Assembly: GCA_002749535.1 (NCBI GenBank)
Contig: MZZL01000031.1
Location: 124,001-188,000, forward strand
Direction: 5' to 3'
Length of the DNA stretch: 64,000 bases
Source of the DNA: Apophysomyces variabilis
Taxonomy: Eukaryota; Mucoromycota; Mucoromycetes; Mucorales; Mucoraceae
A program made the translations under genes and the position numbers. The notes under the pieces are model-generated. The model did no database searches, was not told where the DNA came from, and was given only the letters and a program-made list of their open reading frames with translations. This document shows positions 47,697 to 59,725 of the stretch, in pieces; within the stretch, counting starts at the first letter, position 1, and each line of letters starts with the position of its first letter.

Positions 47697-48020
47697 TTGG
47701 ATCGCCACGGAATGAACGGTTATTATCTTGTCATGGATAATGCGCCCATCCATACACCAGTCAAGGTTAAGCAGTTGGTCGAAGAAAGAAGGTACAAATG
47801 TCTCTAGCTTCGTCTGTACTCTCCCTTTCTCAACCCAATAGAAGAGTTTTGGGCCAAAGTGGAAGCTGGGGTAAGAAGAGAACCCTTACGAGTTGACGAT
47901 AACCGTCAAGAGCGTATTGTTCAAGCATCGCGAAAAGTAAACCGCTCAGGCTATCAAGGATGGATCAGACACGCAGAGAGCTTTTCCGTTAGATGCAATA
48001 ATAGAGAACCACTTCTTTAA
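47697..48020 (+). pseudogene. Broken Tc1/mariner-type (DDE) transposase, C-terminal remnant
   Basis: One frame of 108 codons keeps the second catalytic Asp and the Glu region of the IS630/Tc1/mariner superfamily: YYLVMDNAPIHTP, then YSPFLNPIEEFWAKVEAGVR, then a conserved-looking GYQGWIRHAESF tail before a stop. A TAG interrupts the frame between YKCL and LRLYSPFL. The N-terminal DNA-binding half and first Asp are absent in the preceding 400 bp. It is therefore a dead copy. It ends 166 bp before repeat copy B. Confidence 0.8.
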
Positions 48021-48186
48021 ATAAACTCGTCTTGCTGTGGTTTGAAATAAACTATCTCAGTAAATAATGAACATGGACACGACTGTATGCAAAAAAGGGT
48101 AGTCTGACCGCAAACATTTCATCCAATCATGCGAAATAAAAAATAGAAACATGCAGACAAATAGGAAAAAACACAGTAAATCCTAA

Positions 48187-49081
48187 CTAGTCCTTCTGCA
48201 CTCGCTTCACTCCTTCCGTTACAGCCGCATTCGGCTGCAGGAAATGGATTTTTGGCGACTTCTAGCATATGTTTACGTTAACATAAGATATTGCTAAAAA
48301 TGAAGTCTTCATTTTAATGCAAGATATTCAAGAGGTGTACGTAAGTGACTGATATGATATGGTGTTGTGAAATAAAGATGCACCAAGTAAGATAAATAGT
48401 ATAAAACACGAAAAACGATCTGGAGATATAAAAACGTAAATAAGCCAGTATCGCTTGTGGGCAACAATTTCAGATAGGCAAAAGAAGAGCAAAATGAATG
48501 TTTGGAGCCTGGGTACCTGCCTCGTATTACGTAGCTTATGGACCTTGATCTTACGTTAAAAAGTTACAGAGCGAATGACAAAGTTAGCATAGGAATGGGT
48601 TACTTCTGTTGGCAATAGAATATGTAAAAAACAGAGATAAATTGGCAGTGTTCACTGAATGTACATTCTCTAGGAACAAAGCAATAGTCCTCCATATAAA
48701 GATCTTATCATTGAGCATTTTTATGTATAAAACGGATGGAGGTCAATTAGACAATATATTCAACTACTCACTGCACTTCGGAAAGAAGTTGACCCTTCTC
48801 ACTGCAGCTGAAGTTTCTACACGAATGCCTATTTAATGATCTTAATATTCTTCTACCCACTTATTGCAGCTCAACTTTCTTGACCCACACATCAAGATTG
48901 CAACTCCCCTACCAAATTGCTACTGAGAGCAACACGACCCTTTGAGCCTTGTTGAAAAGCGTCAGATAACATCTAAGACGAATCTAATCCTCTAATTCAT
49001 TTCTGGAGGTACTCTTTTCTCCTAACAAAAGACTTCTATATATTAACTGGTAGTACTACCCGGTCGAACCAGCTTGCAAGA
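48187..49081 (-). mobile_element. 895-bp dispersed repeat, copy B (inverted relative to copy A)
   Basis: The reverse complement of this segment aligns with 19233-20127 from end to end, with scattered substitutions. On its own strand it starts TCTTGCAAGC just after an A and ends GGACTAG just before a T, the A/T target expected for Helitron-type insertion. The CAGCCG(N4)CGGCTG hairpin lies near the CTAG end. It contains no coding region. The nearby transposase remnant is of a cut-and-paste family and need not be related. Confidence 0.65.
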
Positions 49082-49509
49082 TTACATGCAATGTGAGTGC
49101 TTCGTGCATTTAGCAGGAACATGATCAGACCATCACTGTCGCTACATGTTTATCTCTCTTTACCCTCATGGATCTTGACTGCATCTAATGCGACAACTCC
49201 TAGAATAGCATGCTAGACAAACCATATAGACATGTATCGCGGCAGAATATAGATAGTTGTAAAATCGTAGAAATATTAATAGGTTTCACTCGGTCGGAAA
49301 ACAACATTCTGATTTTGTTTGTGAGCCCTGTGGCGATACCTGTGTTTAAGAAGCAAAATAAACGTCTAACGAAAACGATGTGTTGAGCATTGGAATTAAA
49401 GACTGTACCGTACAGTATGCCTGGTGAACAGTGACTTTCCAATTCAGAAATACAAAATGAGCGAAATGAAGGGAAGTGACAGCATCGCAATCCTTTTCAT
49501 CCTCAAATC
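49082..49509. other. Spacer and promoter region of the coiled-coil gene
   Basis: About 430 bp between repeat copy B and the next start codon. No element is recognised. Confidence 0.35.
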
Positions 49510-52500
49510 ATGGGTGCTCAAGAAGGTGACACATTGGAGCAGATGCAGAAGGAAATTGGAAAACCTATATCTCCTGTCTCCAATGTCCCTTTCTCATTCA
49601 AACCGAATAAAGTGTCAGGGGCAGCCATGCTTGCTACAAGGAATCCTGGGGCAGACAAAGAGGTACCGCCAATGAGAAAAAAAAAAGACTTCCTTCTTCA
49701 TTGCGCTTAGTAAATAATTGAGCAAAAGACGAACAAAACAATACCTCTATTTAAGTTGGAACAACCGAGACCCAAATGGGCTATTGAACGACCATTTTCT
49801 CCATTTGAAAATTGGTGCCCCAAGGGAAGTGATATGTTTTATCAACAGCCGCATACCATAAAAAGCAGGAATATTGCTTCTGGGAGTCATAGATCATTCG
49901 CAACTTCCACTGGACAAAGTGCTTTACCGTTTATGGATGTCACCAATGTCCGTTGGGATAAGGCCCGAGATAACAGCCTGAGTGAATCTTCATCCGAGGC
50001 ATACTTTAAAGGTCATGTTGAAGGCCAGCCGAAGGCATCCGAGTTTAAACAGCCGTTGCCTGTCCATAAGCGTTCCAAACCCTTGCCATTCAAAGTATCA
50101 CTCTGAATGTGTTTTACTTTCTTGTTTGGTCTACTCATGATATCTTCATTAGCCCAGCGACCTCGGCAGGATTTTAAATGCAAAAGATCTCGTTGAAAAA
50201 CAAGATGACCGTAATATGACCAAGAAAGCGACGACTCCAGTCCTGTCTGCCAAACAAGACAATACATTATGTGAAAATGATATTGACGAATTCGCAGGAA
50301 TTTTCAAAGAAAACATGGCAAAGAGGAAGGAAGACTTTAATAGCATCACTCATAAGGCTGAATCACTCCAAAATGTCATCCATTCACAAGAAGAGATGAT
50401 CGCTGATTATGAGAAAAAGAGCACGCAAGTGGAAAACGTCATGAAGGACTTTCTTCGCCAGCATAGCTATACCGAAGAGAGGTATAATCATTGCATGATC
50501 GTAAAATGCCTTATGGTGAACATGCGTGTTAACACGCTATTCTAGTTTAGACAAACTGAGGGAGCGTTATGATGCATTCCATTCTATACTTGGAAGCCTA
50601 GAAAAGTACGTTGATGTGATCCAAATAGCAGAGAAAGCCACGGGTGCTGCGTTCCATGAACTGGAAAAACGCATTGATACCGACATCGAAGCGCAACAGG
50701 CGCGGTCTGTCAAAGTTGATGAACGTAAGAGCGACGTATATCCCGACAACTGACCAAGTTCTGAAGAAAAATTATTATTAAACGAGATGATGGAGAAGCA
50801 TAGAACTATAGGCAACAACTGCGAAGAAATCCGACAACAGCTCGTGGATATCCATGTCTGTAAAGGAACATTGCAGAAGGAAATGGAGACTTATCAATCG
50901 ACATTAAGTAATTGCTCGGAAGACCAGAGCAACACTTTTAAACGCAAGGGTTGTAGATTACATGAAGAAACGGCAGTGTCTCCAAGATCAACAACTTGTT
51001 TCATGGAAAGAGGGCATTGAGGATATGCGATCGGGTATTCTGGAGACTACTACGCTTTTACAACACATTGACGGAGAGCTGCGTACATATTCTGAATCTT
51101 GTCACGGCCTTAAGGAAAGCATTCTATTGCTACAAACAAAGTAAGCGTATACTGTTATCATATATTGAAATTAACATCTTGTATCGATTATCAGAATCAA
51201 AGACTTGGAATGCGAGATTGAACAAGAGGAGAAACTGTCGAGAAACCTTAGGGCAGAGCTTCATATGGAAATCGATCGTCTTAACGAGCGGTAAGCAATC
51301 GTTTTGGGCATTTGCAGAGTTCAAACTCTTAAATTGCAATATCAAAGATTGCTGTATCATGAAAAAGATAAGCAGGAAATGAACATGCAGTTTCAGAGAA
51401 AAATGGAAGAGTTACAGAAACAACTGGAGGTATTACGACAATTTTCCTACTATAGCTGATGATACAGCATTACAGCTTACCGAAAAAGAGCGTGACAATG
51501 AAATACAGCAGTAAGTGAACTAGGTGCGGAAGACAGTTGTCGATGGTTAAATATTTTACTTACGGAAAGAAACCGAGCATTGATGCTTGAGAAGGATGCG
51601 CTTAGTCAACTGATGCAATCAGAAACCGTAATATCGCAGATGGAAAAGCGGTAGGAATGCCATGCGAGTATCTTCTTGTATTCATAGACATAAACAAGGT
51701 ATGCTGGAATCGAGAAGTCTGGAAAGCAAAACCCAAATGCAAGTGCTGTTGATGCGTTTAATGAAATTGACATTGAATCGGCAACAATATACATTGAAGA
51801 AAGAGAAAGAAGTTGTCAAAGCTCCCCTGCAGACCAGATGGGTCAGGAAAAAGAAACGGACTTGTCCACCAAGGTAAAGAATGGCTGGATGTTTCTTGCA
51901 CCTGCGATGGAGATATTTACATTCCGGCAATCCTGATAGTTGACGACCGACGTGAGCACGGATACTTGCTATAGTCAACCTACAATTACCGCTCCGAATG
52001 TGGATCTATGCCATTTCCATTGTTACATACTTACTTGGTTCTCATATAGGATAATGCAACACAGATCAAGTTGCTATCTGATGTCAATGCAAGTTTGTCT
52101 TCTTTTCATTATTTAAGTTTTTTGGCTCATGGGATGCATTGCCTTAAATACAACTGCTCAGGATCCTCAAATAATAACACGGTATCAGGCACAAAAGCGA
52201 CGAGCAAAAACAGATTCGTGAGGTTTCTATAACGAAGCGGGTAACAAACTAAGGTTTCGTATGTAGCTACGAGAATGTTCAAACCGATAGCACCCATGCT
52301 ATCGTACAAAGCGACGATGGTGTATCGGTAAAGAAAGAGACTGATGTTCTAGGGTCATGCAACTTGCGTCAGCCATGGACCAGTCCAAAGATCAAGTATG
52401 GTTCCAACCGAGGCAGAAAATCGGAGGCGCCAGTCAATAAAAGAAGGAAGCGAGTAGGCAAAATTTTTATACAAGTGATAATCCAATAATGCGAGCTTTT

Positions 52501-52654
52501 TCTAGAATCTCGGTGGAAGAAAAGCGCGCATGGTAAAAAGTTAACACCCTTTGTTTCTGATACTATGAATACATAGGTTAATGAGATCATCGATTCGGAG
52601 GACGATGTTGAAAAAGAGGTAATCAAAATAGGGTATCCTGCATACTGTAGTTAA
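49510..52654 (+). CDS. Long coiled-coil protein with basic C-terminal tail, function unknown
   Basis: A chain of at least 15 short exons can be followed with closing phases: 49510-49662, 49756-50094, 50153-50481, 50546-50724, 50767-50907, 50957-51140, 51195-51290, 51318-51429, about 51476-51510, 51570-51650, about 51699-51874, then several small exons to a stop at 52652-52654. The N-terminus is Pro/Ser-rich (KPISPVSNVPFSFKPNK; RPKWAIERPFSPFENWCPKG). A helical middle of several hundred residues follows (EFAGIFKENMAKRKEDFNSI; EIEQEEKLSRNLRAELHMEI; QFQRKMEELQKQLE). Next come an acidic linker and a basic tail with NLS-like KRRKR and a PKIKYGSNRGRKS segment. It is probably a nuclear structural protein; any synaptonemal or axis role is speculation. 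Confidence 0.65.
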
Positions 52655-52961
52655 TCCAACTAATCGATTAATAGATGCAAGCTTTAATTGCTTCATCCGT
52701 GCCCGTTGGGGTAAGACTGGGATGCTAGAAATTTTCGATCCCGGCTAAAAAAGGGAAGAGACAGACAAACCTTGGCAAAAATGAAGGAGCTACATAAGAG
52801 GGAGAGTCATATCACGTTGATAGAAATCGATTGAAATGGGAGAAAATTACAATACATTAAGTCAAAATGATATTCAGGCATGACAAGGTATAACAGAAAA
52901 AGGGAGATAAAACTGTGTACATATCCGGAATAAGGTAGTAACTGAAGCTCAGATTAGCGGT
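52655..52961. other. Convergent intergenic region
   Basis: About 300 bp between the coiled-coil gene and kinesin-3 stop codons. No gene is seen. Confidence 0.5.
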
Positions 52962-55900
52962 TTACGAAAGCGGTATAGTTGGATCAATGAGAGATATCCA
53001 ATCAGCCATTGTGTTATAGTCATGGCTTCGCATATTACAGTTGCCATGGGTTGTGGTTATTTTAAACTGGCACTACAAATAAAAACCAGATAAATGCTTT
53101 AGTTGGCTTTTTTTTTTCTTTCTCACCTTCTTGGTATCTTCTATATCGATTGACAAAATACGCATTAAGCCAATCTGGTTCGCTTCTGAAAGATCTTCGT
53201 ACATTAGCAAGTATGGTCTAAAGGACGTGTTAGAGCGGGATTTGTTAATATATGAAAAATCCAGACTTACTTTTTCAAAACACACCAATACTCTTTCCAG
53301 GCTTCCTCTATTTCAACGTTCAAAGATCCCTTCTTAAGTGCAAATTCACTAAATTCCTGATTGTTAGATTTTTCCAGCATTGCATGACACTTTACATCCC
53401 ACCTTGGCTGTAACAGATTCACTTTGGGATATGACCAGCTTACTGGATCAGAACTATACTGGGTAGAATGTTGTGTGTCCCTTTGTCCGGTAAGATCTGC
53501 TGACCACAAGTCCACTATACGTCTTAATGTCTCCGAGGTGTCCGAAGCAGGTTTTGCGGATGTAGCCCGCTTATGACGGTGCTGCAACTGTTGGAAGAGC
53601 ACTAAATCATGGTTAACGGCAGCCACTTCCTCGGCTTTTATCATCTGTTTACGCGCCTCTCTATAGGCCGTAATCAATGGTTGCTCTGCGATGGTTTTTT
53701 CTCTACGTCTCCATGTCACTTCAAACATCTTGAAGACCTTGTCCGGCAAAGGTTGTGATGGGAAAAAGTGACGCAAAAGTGATGATGACCTTTTCATCGA
53801 TGGCTCAGCTTGTTGGATAGTTACGGATAAATCCGTCTCAAACGGTACATTATGACCATCGATAGATGCTTGCCACGACAATGTTAGTATCACCTTGTGG
53901 TCTGCTGGCGTTAGTCGATTTAAGACAAGCGAGGCATGAAGTGAGCTGTCCCATGCGAAACCATCTTCTTGTGGTGTGAGAACTACTTTTGCTGCTGATA
54001 TCGGCGTTGATGCCGACGGTATTCGTCCCTTAGAATCTAACAACCGTATATGGCTTACTGCAACATGTCTGACATTAACATCTCGTAATCCATTTTTTAG
54101 ACATAGTAAAATTCTGCGTTGCTGTCCTTGTCGCAGTACGAATGTCCCCTGTTGAAGAGGAACAGGCTTATAGTTTCCGCGTGGAGAAAGCTCACATATC
54201 TGAGCGCTAGCCAGTAGATCGTTTGTCTTTTCCCATATATCGTTGCTGAGTAATACTGGTGCTAAAGTCCTTGACATTTGCATCCGGGGGTGACCGTATA
54301 CTTCGAACGTCAGTTCTTTGGTCATGATTGCCTCTAACATGCCCGCGGTTACCAACATGGATAATGTCTGGCTGTAACCAAAGTTAATCGGGTAAGCGTT
54401 TCCACGTGCAGGTTCTGTTGCAAACAAGGTTTCTGCAGCATTCGGTCCAGTGCTGAAAGATGATAACCGAAATTGAACATGCACCTCAGAAAATGCATTG
54501 GGATCGACACCTTTCAGATTTTGGATACGCACTTCGAACACAAGCTGTTGACCCACGTGCAACGTCTCGGAAGCTTCTCGTGTTTTAGACCTTGCAATTG
54601 GAGCAATCAATACACAAAGTCGTCCGACAACGCGACCAATGTTTCTGCAAAATATATCCAGGGTGCTCTCGACAGGGATTTGATAAGCCAGGTTACGTAA
54701 AGGTACCTTGGCCAAACCAATGAGGGTATATTGCGGATAGGAGGTATCGTAGAACGGGTCAAGAACTGTTTTATCAATGGCATAAGGGCAACCTTGCATA
54801 GCTCGCAAACGTTCCCTAAATTTTTTACAAGACCAAAAGCATGAACTATGGTTCTTATAGTCAATAACCTTAACAGCAACGCAGGGTTTCGGCTCTGTTA
54901 CAAAGTCGGCATCAAGCTCGCTGCTAGCGCTGGTTTCCCAGAATGACGTTGCGCTAGCCGAAAGATCGTCATGAATCACAGATAATTGGTAGATAACGTC
55001 TTTCCCCAGCTGTTTGGACAATTGATTTGCTAGTTCCAGTGCTTTCGCAGTGACCATGATTTTCTCCGTCATGGTCACATATCTCTGGCGTCGCCATTGC
55101 TTCAAAACCTTTTCTATCAGTATTCGCTCGTTATCCGTGTATGTTTCTACCGGCAAGTCGTACTGAATTTGTTTTTCAATCTCCTCTGCCAAAAAGTTCT
55201 CTTTGCTTTCCGGATCGACTGAGAAAGCGTCGCTGAGCGCTGTTGAAGTGGTTGATAAAGTACTTAATCGATATAGGGATGAAGTAGAAGACGTACGCCT
55301 GGATGCATCGCTGTCAAATCGGCTATCGCATGACGATGGTTGGCGCTTCCTCATAGTGCGGATTTTAGATACATCATCAAACAGTCTCTCCAGATCTTCG
55401 TCCGTTAAGTTGCCAAAGTTCGATTCACTGCTATAGTAGTTGAGGACGGCTTCACGGCGGGCGAATTGCCAGTCAGGCACTTCTTCTTGATCTGATAGCG
55501 ATCCTGGAGTAGATGACAGATTTACAGATGAATTCTGATCGGTTGCATTGGCTGCGGAAATTTCACTTTCAGCAAGGCTCATCGATCGCTGTTGTATTAA
55601 GGATTCTCGTTCTTTCCGTGCTTCCTCAGGATGATTGAAGCGAAAGATATGATAATCACCCAGAATCACACGGTAGCCGCTTTTAAGTCGTTTCGGTTCA
55701 AGAATTCGTAGACCATTAACCATTGTCAGTGCGTCTTTTGTAGGATGAAGAGTCACTACATCATCAGTATTGTCGAAGAAACAATGATTTTCTACGATAT
55801 GGCTGCCACTCAAGCGGATGTCTACATTATCTTCTGGTCTTCCGACCTTTGTTATTCCTTGCTTGATTTGATATACCAGACATTCTGACATCAGTGGATC

Positions 55901-57679
55901 CTCGTTAAGATTGACAAGGTGTGGTACGTGTTTCGGCGTGTACACCCCGACATTATTTTTCGATACCATGATTCCAAGTTCTTCCAGTGCCTTTTCTCGG
56001 TCAGCATGGATTGCTTCCGTCTTATGCAATTTTTCCTCCCATGTCTGGTTGATATCCGTCAATAACTTCTCGGATGTTTTTAACTGTTCAACCATTTCGT
56101 CTTTTGTAAGATGACGGGCATTTCCATTTGCATCCGTAAAGACAATCGTCTGGGGCATAGCGGTTGTTGGTAATGGTTTATCTAAATGCTCAGGAGCGTA
56201 CACCATCAATGTCTGCCGAAGTGCTTGAACTTCGTTTTTGAGTTCGCGTACTAGTTTTACGTTCGGGTCTTCGTTGATAACTGCTTTAGTCTTGATCTTC
56301 TTGGCCTGGTCAGCATACCGCAGAGTGCTTAGGGTCTCATCAAAGTCAGCTGGGGAAATAGCAGCTATCATTGCCGTTTTAGAATTGCCTCCAAGCGAGT
56401 CTTTCAGCAGCCAAGTCAGCACCTATGAATTATTTTTGACGAATCTGTCATTAACGCGATTAAACAGTGTAGACGCTTGAAGAAATTACCGAATCACGAT
56501 AAGGTATAAAAGCATCTTTTGGTTTTTTGGTTGACTTTTTTTCTTGGTGCATGGCTTGTTCTGCTAATCCAGCAATGACTTTTCCAAGAGTAGTTAAGGA
56601 TTTGTTAATGTTGGCACCTTCTTTTAGTCGAACGCCTGTAGCACCTGTACTGTTGGCACGTTCGCTTCCCGCCAAATCTACAAGACTACAGGTAGATGAG
56701 AAAAACTCTCGATGGTAAGTGAACAAACACTTGCCTTATGCGAGCGACTTTTTCCGTCGTTTGCTTTGTAGATGGGTCGTGACGCTTTTGCGTTAGGAAA
56801 ATAGTGAATACAGCATGGGAGCGGGATGAGGTTTCGTTCATATTGGTGGCAGCCACTGTTCTTGCCTATAATGTTTTCATTGGATACTTCCATAAAGAGG
56901 ACAGTTTGGCTTACCTTATTACCTTCATCCATCAGGTGATCGATGTCATCAAATGAACTGACAGCCAAACGAGAGAGATCTTCTACGTACGGTCCGAGAC
57001 TGGGGTGTTCACGTACTTTGAGGTTTCCTTTATTCCGCGGGTTTAGTAAATCTCGGACCTTTTCGTTATAGATTTCAATGTATGAAACCTCGACTTGAAA
57101 GTCGACTCCGTCGCTGTTTTGTGCAATCCGATCAAACAGTTCTGAACATGTGCGAGGGATGATGCCTTTATCTTCCCCGTAACCCATCTGATACAACCAT
57201 TTTCTGTTAGTTTTAGCATACTCATTTATACTAAACTCACCATCGAATAGGACTTCCCTGCGCCTGTCTGACCATCTACAGTATTATTTTTGATCGAATT
57301 AAATTGGTTAGAGAATTAGACGTGTGCAACAACCTACAAGCAAAAATGCAGCAGTTATAACCCAGAAATGCATGATCGAGCAATTCCCGTCCGAGATCAT
57401 TATAGACTAAGGATTGATCTGCATAATGGTCATCGGTCTTGTCGGCTGACCAATATGACTTGTCAAAAGTAAAAGCTTTTAATTCTTCGGCCTTTTCCGA
57501 CTTGTTTTGTGGTGGTTTGGTCAGGATCGTCTGGTTGCCTTCCATGCGTACTAAACATGAAGCACCCCTTGCCAGTTCTGCCATGCGTCAATGGTGCACG
57601 CTGTCAAGGTCGAATGCTCACCTCGCGCGTTCAATGGCCGACATCGCACCACCACTTTGATATTGCCTGCTCCGCTCAT
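52962..57679 (-). CDS. Kinesin-3 motor (Unc-104/KIF1 type) with FHA and PH domains
   Basis: Nine exons: 57679-57622, 57577-57338, 57275-57241, 57187-56915, 56865-56735, 56685-56490, 56422-53271, 53217-53127 and 53072-52962, encoding 1428 residues. The N-terminal motor holds [10 protein letters not shown], the P-loop [11 protein letters not shown] (made by splicing), NETSSRSH (switch I), [10 protein letters not shown] (switch II, made by splicing) and the neck. Near residue 500 is an FHA domain ([18 protein letters not shown]). A long KIF1-like middle follows, then a C-terminal PH domain split over the last three exons ([33 protein letters not shown]). It moves vesicles and early endosomes to microtubule plus ends. 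The intron at 56734-56686 begins GCAAGT and is non-canonical. The exon of 3152 nt is by far the longest in the window. Confidence 0.95.
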
Positions 57680-58425
57680 TTATCTCTTCAGGTCGAATAA
57701 TTTATAAGTAAAGAGGAGAAACAGCAATGCAATGTTAGATGATGAGAAGTCTTTGAGTTGGCAAAAGTGAAAGAGGAAAGCAGAAGAGGAGGAGAAAGGA
57801 CAAGTCGAAAGAGAGGGAGGAGAAAGGACACCGAACCGGATATTGGTGACCCCGACTACTGCCTGGTCTGTCTTGGTTTGCAAGTTACGGGATGGATCCA
57901 ATCGGGGCTTGGCCTTTCATTTCCGCCGCCGCTTGATCCAGGAACTCCGCCCGCTTCACAGATCGCCCGTTGTTTGGTTACTGTTTGTGTGCATAGAATG
58001 GTTTATTGTGCTGCAAGATACGGTCACACAAAAGAAAAAGGAAAAATGTAACGATTTCGAGAGGTTTTCGTGCTTGAGGCGTCAAAGTAGGAGAAACGCC
58101 TTTGCTATGGCTCGTGAAAGGTGATGATGAAAAATGAGAGCCTAATGGGCATTGCGTAGGATGTTGATAGAACAAGCAACAAAAGACTGTGATTCAATAT
58201 TGACATGTTATTGCAGTACCAAAATAATTTGTTTAACCCAAAACAAACGTGCCAATGTTAGGCACCCAGGGTGGAGGAGAAATAGGCGTACGAGAACCGT
58301 TCAAACGGGCTGCTTGGAAGGACAGGACCACAAGAGGCGTTCTTCTGATGTCACTGAACCACATATATAAGAATTGTCCCTTTCAAGCCGTGTCGGATAA
58401 GTTTATAAAGCCTCTAACGACAGGG
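57680..58425. other. Upstream region of kinesin-3
   Basis: A purine-rich leader at about 57765-57835 (C/T-rich on the coding strand). Several open frames without motif. No gene is called. Confidence 0.35.
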
Positions 58426-59725
58426 TTAGCCGTCATGATAAGCTCTCTGGAGGACAAAGTGAGCTCGTGCTGGGGAAGAAGCATTCCAAAATGGTTTGCA
58501 TGCTTTTGCCGTAACGATCGGATATGTCGGCGATAGCTTGATTATAGCTAGCAATTGTGATAGGCAAACTCACTGCGAGGCAAAGCGGAGAGGCAGACGT
58601 TAGAGTCAACTAGAGGGTTAATCATTTCATTGAAGTAGAAGGCTTGAGAATGGATATGTCGATACAGTCAATGGTTTGCTAAAAAGGGCACGAAAAGAAT
58701 AGCAAAGTTGCCAAGGCCCGCTAGGCTTTATGAATTGAAAGTAAGCTATGGGTTTGTTCCTCTGCCGACCGCATGCAGACCGTATTTGGGCTCATAGATA
58801 TCTAAATTCTGTGTCATAGACAGGTACCTTTTTAACTAGGATCTTCTCAAGTCATATCGCAAGTGGGGAGGACGAGAACCTGTAGATGAGCATATTTGAA
58901 CCAACAGCATTGCTTGGACTGTGGAGTAACTAAAAGTTGACCATTGAAGCTGCAGGTGCAGGTCATCAGCAGCATGCAAGACAGAGAGAGATAGAGCGGA
59001 AATGGCCAGGATCAAGCAGGAACAAGTTTCGGGTTTCAGGAAAAAGAGCCAGCAGCGTTGCGGAGGGATCTTGCACATACACTAAGAGATAGTAGAAAAG
59101 TTATCATGTGCCAGGACACGTGCTGAATTTAACCCAAGAGTGGAGCATCCAACAGAACCGCTGGACAATATGATGATGTGCCAAACGCAACGTACCTAAT
59201 CAGCTAGTTTACAAGGCCAAGCACAAGTTTGACAAAACTGTCCAATGATGGATTGGACATTTTGGATCAAGGTCAAAGGGACTAGAAGAATAGCAATGGT
59301 GTACCGAACGTGGATCAGGAGCAGGGAAATAACAACCAAAACTTTTCCATGTGTTGATAAAGATTGTTGGTGTAAGATCGCTGTATGCAATTGAAGTCTG
59401 GACATCAGTGCGTCTAAATATGCTTGGACATGTCCGTTCGGGCTAGCGAACGGTTAGTCAATGTGAATAGCATTTGTGTTTGATTGACGACTATGCCGGT
59501 TAGACTTGCATACGCATTGTTCATTGCATTATAGTTTGCGTTATCTAAATTAACCTGTGCGTCCAGAAAAGGACTAAGGTGCCTTAGTCGAACCAATACG
59601 AACATCGCTACTGAGATTTGAATAGTAGACAGAGGGTCAAATATTTGTTCGTGCCAATCCATAGCAAGGTTATTTCTAGAACTCGCGACCCCACTTTTAG
59701 AAGAGGTGCTGTGGATCTCCACCAA
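58426..59725 (-). other. Unresolved multi-exon minus-strand locus, possibly membrane or secreted
   Basis: Several short stretches read like real exons on the minus strand. The clearest pair is 58642-58574 (FYFNEMINPLVDSNVCLSAL, then PR) spliced to 58502-58426 (TCKPFWNASSPARAHFVLQ to a stop), with donor A|GTGAGT and closing phase. Upstream are frames reading VQDPSATLLALFPETRNLFL (about 59085-58975), RRTDVQTSIAYSDLTPTIF (about 59420-59220) and, at 59725-59414, an ATG frame with VAMFVLVRLRHLSPF and DNANYNAMNNAYASLTGIV carrying N-glycosylation-type sites. I could not connect all of them. It is probably one gene of about ten small exons, or a decaying one. Confidence 0.4.

Noticed and set aside
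19233..49081. One giant transposon with the two 895-bp repeats as its termini
   Set aside because: The interior holds conserved housekeeping genes with their own introns, no matching recombinase was found, and each copy has complete element-like ends of its own.
50908..50956. Apparent frameshift in the coiled-coil gene (extra G in AAGGGTTG)
   Set aside because: A 49-nt GT-AG intron with a TTTTAAAC branch-like site closes the frame.
51430..51475. Apparent frameshift or 26-nt intron in the coiled-coil gene
   Set aside because: A 46-nt intron ending at ATTACAG keeps phase and joins QLE to LTEKERD; the 26-nt reading gave the wrong phase.
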